Below, in pieces: positions 11,501 to 22,400 of a stretch of 64,000 bases of DNA. The stretch is from Litoditis marina. Its lineage: Eukaryota; Nematoda; Chromadorea; Rhabditida; Rhabditidae. Every line of letters begins with the position of its first letter. Position 1 is the stretch's first letter. A model generated the notes under the pieces. It saw only the letters and a list, made by a program, of their open reading frames with translations. It was not told where the DNA came from and made no database searches. A program made the translations under genes and the position numbers. The stretch lies in the NCBI GenBank assembly GCA_964036275.1, contig OZ038435.1, positions 17,416,632 through 17,480,631 of the forward strand, written 5' to 3'.

Positions 11501-12884
11501 AGGCCGCTCCACAGCGAACGAATTCCCTCATTTCGGGCGATTTTCACAAAGGCGTCCTGGAAAAATATGCTATACGTGTCAGTTTAATAGACAAATCTAT
11601 AATATTCGCACAACATTACTGTAGAATAGAGGAAATCGAAGCATAAAATTGGCGGCAAACTTCCCATTTAACACTATCATACACCAGTAAGGTGTGACTC
11701 TACAAAAAGAAGCCAGGTCTTTTTTTAAAGTTTTGTATCAAAACTAAGCGAAAAGAACATCGGTTTTTTCCGCATTTTTCTAGCTATTCGGACAACGTTA
11801 ATGTAGTAAGGAACACCTCATGATCGAGAAAGAGTTTTTGCACACTTCTCCTATGACTCTATTTGACCTACCGTGGTTCCGGAGAAATTGCCCGGCCTCT
11901 GATACCATTCGCACGGCTGTTTCTGTTCACACGGGACGCACACGTGATCCATGAGGCCGTTGTGGTAGAAGAAACATTGCCCTGAGGGCACAGAATGCGC
12001 CTGACGCTGCAGACGAATCTTCACCACGTCCATCGGAGTCACTGAAAGCAGTTACTGGTAGATTCACTGGTAAATCTACTGGAAACGCAAGTTGCATTCT
12101 ATTACACACTAGTCTTCGGAAAATAGCTAATTTGCGTTACGATCTCATTTCAGCCACGTAAAATTTTACAATCTCATTTCAGGTAAAAGCTGACGAGAAA
12201 AGTTGGTTTTGTTTTCATTTTCATGCCTGATCGACAGGATTTAATTATCAATCGAAACCAACACAGCAGTTTTCATTACCCATAAAGCCATTTTCAATAT
12301 CTGGAAAACGGTGTAACTCAATAATAAAGAGAATGGACTGGAAATAATCGAAAACTAACTGAGAAATTATCAAAAATCATGACTGAATCATTAATAAAAA
12401 TCAATAACTAACTGAGAAATGACGTCACAGTGGCTCCGGTGCAGGCGGCAACCAATTGTTGGCTGATCGACACGGAGGAACTCGGACTGTTGCAACACTC
12501 GCGGCGGGGATCTGGAATCAATCGATAAATAAAGCGGATTCAATCGATAAGATGAAGAAGGACAGATTATGCAGTTAACATAGTGGCAGTCCAGTTTTTG
12601 CTCAAGACGGAGACATGAAACATATATTCTACACAGTAGAGAGAGAGAGAGTGAAAATGCAACACGACAAAGTCAAAAAAACTGGAAGGGGAGAAACCTA
12701 GCGGTTCGGTTTTATGACTGGTTGTTGGCGGTTAGAAAGCGCAGAAAATTTCTTTGCGGTCCTCATCTGTATACAACTACGAATTCCATACAAGCCTTGA
12801 CTGTATACAAATTATATCAATGTTGATAAATCCTTAATTTCTTTGGCGTCATAGTTCTGAAGAAGTAGTTCACCCACCATTCAT
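8543..12884 (-). CDS. SLC25A39: Mitochondrial glutathione carrier, SLC25A39/40 family
   Basis: This inner-membrane carrier family imports glutathione into mitochondria. Exons in order: 12878-12884, 12413-12511, 11872-12041, 11489-11556, 11108-11179, 10672-10832, 9955-10053, 9539-9681, 9025-9139, 8543-8652, coding 347 residues. The three carrier signatures are present: PMDVVK (about residue 38), PIEMIR and PFDVVK, the last split across exons 8 and 9. Family blocks include [32 protein letters not shown] and [16 protein letters not shown]. The first matrix loop holds four cysteines (about residues 58, 70, 73, 79), as in the SLC25A39 regulatory loop. The start is inferred: a 7-base coding exon (ATGAATG) supplies phase 1 and gives MNDPRRE. 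Exon 6 has a duplicated in-frame donor. Paralogue level (39 versus 40) cannot be decided. Confidence 0.93.
9347..9521 (+). mobile_element. CATACACCAGTAA MITE (family A), copy 1
   Basis: This is about 175 bp, with a start like CATACACCAGTAAGGTCCGAC and an end like ACTGGNNTATG. The interior has the family phrase GTAGTCCGTTTTTCG and its inverted partner. It lies in carrier intron 8, 17 bases from the 5' splice site. Confidence 0.65.
10642..10681. repeat. 24-bp tandem duplication at an exon 6 donor
   Basis: A 24-base unit containing the 3' end of carrier exon 6 and its donor (CACCTACCTCTATAGGCC on +) is repeated in tandem. The alternative exon edge is 10648 rather than 10672. Using the second donor would add exactly eight in-frame codons (GRWRRAYR) with no stop. 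Confidence 0.9.
11678..11808 (+). mobile_element. Family A MITE, diverged copy
   Basis: It begins CATACACCAGTAAGGTGTGAC and ends with an ATTCGGACAACGTTAATG variant of the family terminus. It is shorter than intact copies and lies in carrier intron 3. Confidence 0.55.
12356..12421. repeat. Duplicated donor region, carrier exon 2
   Basis: The sequence TAACTGAGAAAT, spanning the 3' edge of exon 2 and its GTTAGT donor, occurs at 12356 and again at 12410, 54 bases apart. Unlike the exon 6 case, extension to the second donor meets a TAG immediately. Confidence 0.75.
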
Positions 12885-13450
12885 ACACGAGACTCCGCGA
12901 CACCTCTCATAGCTGGTGGACGGACTGCTCGACATCAACTGCCTGTAGTTACACTAGTAAATGAGTCACGTGGTAGTCACGCGAAACGTGAACAAACACG
13001 AGTCATAGTGTAGTGTACTATGCACTTTTCATTCTACGTTCACACCCAAATTCCGACGTAATTCACGTTTTACGCGATGAGACCAGAGTTCAATCTACTA
13101 CAATAGATATTATACGTTTCGTTGAAACGAATCACATTTGAACCAAAAAAAGCATATTTCAAAACTTTCATAACGAAACATGCCAACAGAACAGTGTCCG
13201 AACAGAAAAACCAGACTGCAAAGAAAACGATCGAAACAAATATAATTATGTGGATGTTATATAAAAGATACTACTTAGAGAACTAAAAGCTACACAAATC
13301 CCGGGTCACTCAAAACAAACTATAAACCGAAGGGATTCCAAACCAATCAAATATATCAAAAATTAACAGTTTTCAATTGCAACATATTTGGTGATATGAT
13401 CAATGAACAAAGTACCTAACACAGCACAAATCAAAGATACAGTATGCTTC
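12885..13450. other. Intergenic, LARS to carrier gene
   Basis: This 566-base gap is AT-rich with no exon-like sequence beyond the carrier 5'UTR. On the minus strand a nine-codon upstream ORF (12910 to 12881) overlaps the proposed carrier ATG as ATGA. Confidence 0.45.
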
Positions 13451-16400
13451 TTATTGGGCTGTGTAGACGATGGTGGATCCAATGTCAAAGTTGGCTCCGC
13501 CCACTTGCACCGAAATCTTCTTTGCCGCCACATCGACCATGAAGACGGCTGAAACATTCATATGAGCCACGAAAACCATCTAGCATACAGCTCTAGACTA
13601 AATCGCACATCTTTTTGCACGTTCAGTGCAGAAAAAACTTGAAAAAAACCATTCTTATCTTCATTTATTCAAACTTTTCATCGAAAACAAAATTATGCAA
13701 CTCAGAATCTCAGATAGATACAAACACCCTAACAACTTGCACCACATATTTTACGACAACTATCTCAGCCAAGCCTTTTCAACTACGTTGAACGTTTTTA
13801 TGTACTCATACACCAGTAAGGTCTGACTGAGCGACAAAAAGTAATCCGTTTTTCGATAAAAACACGTGAAAATTTAGGATTTTGACCAAGAAGTAGACCG
13901 ATTTTCATTTTTTCGGCTAAAAACTAGTTTCGAACTTTTCTGACTATCCGGACAACCTTGCTGCTGTATGTATGTACTATCAAACAACACTATCAAAACC
14001 CTTCAGAACCTTTTCATCTAAAAGTAACCAACCTTCTTGCGTCAGCTGTTCCTTTCCCTCAAACGGACAGGCGATGTTGGCCATTTTTCGGTCTCCGCCA
14101 ACGGCGTCAACGAAACGCCACAGCGACAACTCGAGGCGGGCTAAACAATCAATCAATACAGGAACAACGTTTATGAATGAATGCAAACCATCAAATCCAT
14201 AAAAGAACACATATTCAAACACTTGAAAATGGTAACTATAAAAAGTCCATCAGGATTGTTTCTCCCGAACACAAAACTTGAGAAAATCATAGATCATCAC
14301 TTTGAAATTCATTTCATATGTCAGTCATTTAATCAGTTCTCTCTCTCTGAATCCAACTTTTGAACCGGCACAGGATTCTAGGGAATACTTTCCTTGGTTC
14401 CAAAAACTCACGGGTTGATCAACATTTTAAATTTTTAACTCAAGAAAAGGCGTAAACTGTCAAAAACAAGCTTTCTGACCAAGGAGAATTTGAATTTAAA
14501 GTTTTAATTGAACAAAATCATCCCGAATTTCTATTCTTTTTCAAATTTCGGACCCCTTGGGGACCGAAAACACCCCCCCCCCCTTTGTCCGCGTACCAAC
14601 TTTAGTCATTTCTGAACTTACGTTTGATAGATCTGTTGATCCTTCTTAGCTTCCGGCACAGTCCGGTCACCGAGTCCCCGTCCTGAACCGGGACGGAAAT
14701 GTCGAACAGTCCGTTGCACACCTCCACGTTGCGGGCGATCAACTCTACCTTCTCCTAGAAGAAAACAACACTTAATAAACTTCATATAAGAATATAAATA
14801 GTATCACTCTCGTTTTAGACCAATTCCAATATGAAACGATCCCATCATTGAAAAACACCTCAAAAATGTAACACTGTCTTCTTGCCATCTTGCCAAACCT
14901 AACCCAACCAGGTCTCCTTGACGTACCAACACGTTTTATGAAAACAAACAGCTCAAGCAACGGCCAAAAACTGAAAATGATTCAGCCAAAACCATACCGG
15001 TTCCCCCCTGATATACAAAAGTCAAAAAGGTGCCAAATTGAATTATTAGCTCAAAAAAGTACTAAAATCTATCTACAAAACCGTACCGCGGGTGGTAGGA
15101 TATTTATTAGAGGCGCCGCGACAAACTTATTCTGTCCAGGGGTGACCACAAGTTGCACGCGTGCAACATTTTTGAGGGGAGGGGGGTCGTAAAGGCCCCG
15201 AGAGGGCAGAAATTTTTTGAAATAATGGTGATTTTTGCCGATTTTCGTGAAATTCACGCAATTTTAAAGAATAACTTGGTATTTTTTGGTGAATTTCTAT
15301 TTTTTAAGGGGGAGGGATCGTACCGGGGTTGGGGTCGGTCAACTTTTTGGTCACCCCTGATTCTGTCCTAACTATCAAGCGAAACCTGTCTCATTGAAAT
15401 CAGAGTCAGATGAACAGTTGTATGTAAGAACATGAAGCGCTCAAGAAACTACCGAAAACTAGGTGAACAAGCCAAAACGGTACGAGGTACGAAAACAAAG
15501 TAGAGAACAAGTATCCAAACAAACCTAGTGCTCCTTACTAAAAGAGAAAAATCGTACCGCTGGTGGCAGGAAGTTGATTATCGATGCCCCGGGACGAACA
15601 TATTTTGCCTCAACTCTCATTCCCAAACCAAACCAAACCCCAAACCTTACTACCTAACCCAACCTCATTGAAAACCGTCAAAAACTGTATGAAAAAGCAA
15701 AAAGCATACCGCGGGTGGCAGGAAGTTGATGAGCGGTGCCCCGGGACAGACAGATTCCGCCACCACCGCCTCACAATCGGCCTCGTCAGTGTGGCGGATG
15801 GAGAGACGATCGAGGTCCAGGTTAGAGATGATGTACTCACGATTCTCCACCAGAATTGCAGCCTGCATTGTTTTCAATAGTTATTATTCAACACATTCAT
15901 GTACTCGACACATAGTTCCTACATTCCTGCATAAACTCTCCACCAGAATTGCAGCCTGCATTGTTTTCAATAGTTATTATTCAACACATTCATGTACTCG
16001 ACACATAGTTCCTACATTCCTGCACATAGTTCCTACATTCCTGCGTATCACATGATGATCTCACAACTTCTCGCTTTTGCTTCATGTGCTTTTTGAACGA
16101 GGAAGGGCTAAGGTTCAGAGAAGCCTGCACAATGCATTGCGTTTGTGTTTGTTACTGAGGTTTTCAATGACATATAGTTACTTATATACATTTAAATAGG
16201 GTTATATAAAGCTGCACTGTAAATCTTATTGAGAAGATACAGATTTGAGTAACATCGAAAATGGGAAAGTCGACAAAACATACCCCTGAAATACCGTTAT
16301 TACTCTCAAATGCAGTTTCTGATATTATAAAACGAAGAGACCACGTGCTAACCTGGTCGAATGCACTTGCACTAGCCAATGCGGCCTTTCCCTTGGTGGC

Positions 16401-19400
16401 ATACTGCTCTTTGACCTGTAACACAAATATGAATTGAAGAAAATATGAAATGGAAGCCTCTAGAAGCAATTTTTAAATATGCAGTGAATATCTCAATAGT
16501 CACTGCAAAGATGATATCGACTATGCGGGAACCCGGGATAGTCTATTGTCTATCCCCCCCCCCCCCCTGATTCCACCCAAATAGATCAAAACTACTGAGA
16601 ATTGACCCACCATTTGCACGAAGGGCATGCTCTTCTTGGCAAACTTCTTCAGAGAAGCGTCCTTTCCAATCAGACCGGCGATTACCTTGTTGTCGGGCAA
16701 AACTCCGGCATTATCCTGGAGAGGAAAATCGATTCAAACTGATTTTGTTCAACTCTAGAATAGAAGCCGTTTTTGATTTTTGGCTATTTGTGTAAAGGAT
16801 ATCAGTATTCAATCTATACATCAACATTCTTCCAGTATAGATTTCATCATTTCAATGATGTTCATCAAACTTTCCACCCTACTTTTTACCAATCATCACG
16901 TAAAAGTGAAAGCTCGTTATTATACACTGTGTATGTGTACACTATAATTATTTGTTTTAAGAAGAAAACGCCATATAGTTTATAATATACCTCAGCCTGT
17001 TTCTGGAGCAGTTGCAGGATGGTTCTCTGCCACAGAGGATACTGCTTTGCAACCCAGACAACCGCTTCCGTGGGAGCCTCAATCTGGAACAAGTAACGTA
17101 GATAGCATACTTAAAATACCCCCTTTTTCTGATATTGGTTGATGCTTATTTTTGCCAGATTCCAATTGTGCCATAATCACTTTTTGGGAATTGGGGTAAA
17201 TGTTGGAGATTCTAGGCAAAATTACTATTATTTGTTTTTTTCGGGGCTGCTCATGCTCACTTTTGGGCTGCTCATGTTCACTTTTTTCGCACCGATTCTG
17301 AACTATTTCACGTATGGTAGATAGCATTGTCACGTGAGACATTTTCTTCTAATTACAAATACTTTTTCAATGTTCAATAGCACACAAAATCGTGAATAGT
17401 CTGGTTTGAGGTTACAACTACACAAGTCTAAACTACAAACTACAAAACTGACAGGGACAGTCTTCTTCTTGGGGTTGGTGAAGTTCTTGAGACGAGCACG
17501 GAAGTCGACTATCGAGTCGCGCATGAAATCAGCCGCCTGCAAACGGAAAAAAATCGATAAAGGGTTTCCTAAAATGGGATGAACGTTTGGATAAATGGGA
17601 TATGTTTTGTTAACCGAAGACAACTTGACCAATACTGTAAAGACAAGTTTAAAAAAAGTGAAACCAAATTTGGAACAGATTGTGTCCTAATTTTCATGAA
17701 ATTAGTGGGCAAGTTGCCAGGATATCTCCCCCACCTCGCAGAGTGTATCATCCACAGGCTCAGTCACAGGCCAGCGCGCGTTCACAATCAAACCGTCCTG
17801 GAATGAGAAATAACCCACAAGTTTAAAACAAAACCGAAACTAAGGATTTTCACCACATTCCTATACCCTACACTACCAACCGTTACTGACACTCACTTTC
17901 AAAAAGTTTCTCTATGTCGCGGGACGCGACCTCTCTGTCTCTCGCTTGAAGTCTGGTCAGGTCGGCCAGCCATGGTCGTTTGATCTAGGTTAGCTCCGCC
18001 CACTTAGTATATAAGGGGCATCTCGGTCACTTGGCAGCTCACTAACATTCTTCTCTCTCAGTGTGATGTAGAAGATAATATGATCCTAATAAACATATAA
18101 TACCACACTGTGTTACATACAAGGCTAACTACCACTGAACCATCCTCGCGACACTCTAAGTTCTAAAAGTTTATCTAAGACGTTTACATGTCTTAGCTTT
18201 AGTACTCTGAGCTCGGACTGTGAATTACAAATAATCGTAGTCAGTAAAAGTTCCGGATTCACACGGGAAATGAGGAAAAACTGTTAAACCTATGTGGCTG
18301 CACATAAAAACTGTCCAAGAACGAAACCAACCTTTCCGAGCAGCTGCCAGATGTGTTCTCCAATATGGGGACAGATGGGGGACAGAATCAGGGCCTGTGT
18401 CTCGATGAAACGGAACACCAGGTCGCCGTTCATTCCTGAATCACGACCGCCACACAACTCGCGATACGTGTCACGAAGGGCCTGCAAGACGGAAGAAGGT
18501 ATTTATTGATTGGTAGCTGGAAAAGTTTTGACCCAGGAAGGAGCGGAGGTAATTCGAGTTTTCACCAGTTGTTAATCGAGTTCACAACTTCAAGTGTCGA
18601 ATTCAACTTCAACTAACCATCGAAGTTGTAGGTGAAAAGCAAATGTCTGACGATACACCAGCAGTGAACGGTGGCTTTTTTCAAACGGGAAAAAAGATTC
18701 GAGATAGTTAAATGATTTAATTTATAAATTTTTATCAAATCCCCCTCATACCTGATACTCGAAGAAGCCAGTCTTCAAGGCCTCCTTGAAGTTGGTTCTC
18801 TCATAGTGTTCCGCCGTCGCTTGGATCAGTTTGTTCATCTCGTTGGCGAAGACGCGGTCCGCGAAGCAACGCGTCGCGGCTGCCGCGCGGAAGCCATTCA
18901 CGCGATCTCTACGCTCAATCTGAAACAGAAAGAGTCCGAGGTTCAACATTTAGCCGAGTTGAGAAATACAGAAATTAGTCGTGCTTACTTTTTACAACCT
19001 GTATTACAACATTTTATAACCTGTATTAGTTGCTTAAAAGTAGACGAGACCTAGCAGCATTATCATTATCGATCAGAACCAATCACTTCATATTCCCTAC
19101 ATCTTTCACATGTCTACTCTACACTTCGTCTACTTATTCATTATTATTATTCCGCATACTTTGTCATTGGATATTTATTAGTATTACATTAGAAAACATT
19201 CGCTAAATCTCCACAACGTACCATTTCCTTGATCCACTCGATGAGATTGTACAATCGAAGGATAGCCGCGTCAGCCATGCTGAACACAAAGTTCGCATCC
19301 TCACAACCGTCACCAGCGTCCTGAATATATTATTTGTAGCTTTCAGAGCGCGAAAAAATAACATGAAAAACCTTTATACGGAAGTATTTTTTTGGTTAGC

Positions 19401-22400
19401 TGATCTCATGTACTCTTTGAAATGAACAGATTTGAAAAAACAGGACCAGAATTTGGTGAATTCTATATCTAACCGGGTTTTTAGGTAACCTAACCCTTTT
19501 TTGGTAACCCATTTTTCAGGTTACCTCAGTAGGTAACCGGTTGGTAACCTAAAATAAAAAACCGGTTACCTGTTTTTCTAACGCAAAACTTGGTTTTCAC
19601 CGTTAGTTTGAACGGTAACCGGATTTTAGTTTCAGGTTACTTCCAGGTTACCTACAAGGTAACCTGAAAAAGAGGTTACCAAAAAAGGGTTAGGTTACCT
19701 AAAAACCCGGTTAGTTGTAGAATTGGCCCCAGAATTTATCTATACTCGGCACCTGACCAGAGATTGGTGCGGTGTTTCCAAAGCAAACTACAACCAAACT
19801 ATAGATTTGGTCACCCTCTAGAATCAGGTGAGTTTATGTGTTTCGTGTTTGCAACTGACCGCCAACGACAATCTCATTCCGTCTGCGGAGAATGTCTCGA
19901 TTCCCTCCGTCAACGTCATGAAGTTACCCGTACTCTTCGACATCTGAAAAGAGACCACATTATTTAACAAAAAATAGGTACTGCAGTTTGCACGAACCAC
20001 TCTTTTTCTCATAAAATGAGTGACCTGACCAAAATTGACATTTTCAAGATCAAAGTTAATTTGAGACTTTCGCATGAGAAACGAATTCCCCATTGGAGAA
20101 TAGTCATACTTTTCAATAGATTTCGGAACTCGCCTTTTCATTGTTGATGAGCAGATGTCCGTTGGCTCTGATACTCTTTGGCCACATCTCTGGCTGATCC
20201 TTCCAGATGGCCACGTGGTTGAACAGAAGGTAGGTCAAATGATTCTGCACCAGATCCTTTCCGGAGACACGCATATCTATCGGGTACCTATAATCAACCC
20301 ATCCATCAAGACGTATTCAATGCCCTGTAGCTACGAACACACTGCACATATGATCTGAGGCAAATTTCTTCCCGAACCAGTTGGTTCGGTTAAAAAACCG
20401 AACCACTTGGGTACAAACCGACAGGAAACCGAACCAAAACCTAAGAAACGTTACGAAGCCGACCAAATTCAGCATTTATCAGTTGAATTGGTCCGGTTCC
20501 ATCTTTGGCAGCCTTAATTTGGTTCGGTTCTGAACAAACCATCTGGTTCGGGAAGGATCGGTTCGATTTTGGTTCGGGAAGAGTCGGTTCAGGAAGAAGT
20601 TCACCATGATCACGACCAGAAAAGACCAAAAAATGTCGTTAAATGTGAACAGTTTTAATAGTGAAGCGGGTTCAGTCCTTGATAAACAGTCACACCTTCT
20701 GAAGTGTGTGCTATTAGAGACGAGCACGAAATGCAAGCTGGAAATGCAACATTTCTCTGAACTTGATAATCAATACTGTACCAACCAGTAGAGGAACTCC
20801 TTTCTCAGTGCGTCCAACTTCTTCTGCTCAACTGGCATCGTCTTCGCGTCGTAGGCGGCGCCCATGAAGATGTACTCCCACACGGCTTCTGTCAGTTGGT
20901 CGGCACTGAAAACAACTTTTTCACTTACAGCTGTACTAGACACACGGACTCTACCGAGGACTAGATCATACACCGCCAAGGGTCTTTCATTTTTCCTGAA
21001 GTCTCGCGATACCCCCTTCTTTTTTGAGTAGCGACCCCTCCAAAATTGTCCAAAACTTCGATTTCCATCAACTTTTTGTTTAATTTTCACTGATTTTGTA
21101 TGAATTTCGCTGTTTTTTAACTCGCGACCACTACTTTTCATAAAAATTAGTTCGCAACCCTCCATCTTATAAGAGACCTCGGCGGTGTATGGACTAGATC
21201 TACTCCTGCAATTCCACGAAATTCACCGTCTATTATTGGTGTGAACTGAGAAACTTTCACAATTTCACCTCGCACTCGAAGTGCTTCTTCATAAAATCTA
21301 GTCCGATTCTAGTGGCGAGAGAGAGAGAGAAAAAGATAACGAGGTGAACACAGAGAGAGATCGCTACCGTACCCCTACCCCCCTTCCAACTGCACCTACC
21401 GTATGCCGGCTGGTCCCACCACGGAACCGTCCAGAGATCCCTCCTGAAGCATATGTGCCACGGCATAATACGCATTGTAGATGGTGGAATCGGATAGAGA
21501 CTCAATCAGGTACTGAGGATCCCAGGGAAGTTTGGTTCCTGAAAATATGAAGATATTCAAATTATTTTATTTTGTAATTATCATGCGATTATTCTAAACC
21601 ATACGACAAAGTTGATCATTTTAAATTTTAACTATCTCAAACCCTAATAGTTCCGGTGAACCATGACCACAATCTCAATATCAACTAAAAAATGAATACA
21701 TGACATTGACAAACGTGAACACGCCAGGTTTCAAGAGCGTGCTCTCAATTTCGAGATTTCGACCGAATACCTACGAAAACCGAAATTATCACAACGTTTA
21801 TCAACAGTACGGCAATCAATAACTACACGGAGAAATAAGGCATAAAATGATAATGCTCACCCAATCCGTAGCTCCTGGAGCAGGCGTGCTCGTGCAGCCA
21901 GTCTATCGTGTGCTCGAAGTTGCGTCGCACCTGGAACAGAAAAGTAAATGAAGCGAAACCAAGAATGAAGGTGCAGAGCTTGGTTATTGCCAGGGGTGAC
22001 CGAAATGTTGACCGACCCTACCGCCGGTACGACCCATCCCCTTTAAAAAATAGAAATTCGCCGAAACATACGAAATTATTCTTCAAAATTGCGAGAATTT
22101 CACGAAAATCAGTAAAAACACCATTATTTCTGAAAATTTCTGTTGGGGCCTTTACGACCCCCCTCCCTTTAAAAATGTTGCACTCGTACAACTTGTGGTC
22201 ACCCCTGGTTATTGCACTTTTCCTACTTGACAGTGATGCAACTGAAATTTAGATACAATAAACCACTCCTTCCTTCAAATTCATCGTTAGTGAACAGCGT
22301 AAACCCTACGAAACTGGAAAAATTCAAAAGACAGTTTTGGATTTCTTGGACTCGATTCGAAATTTGTCATGGGTTTTCTTTCAGAGTGAACAGTGGAATC

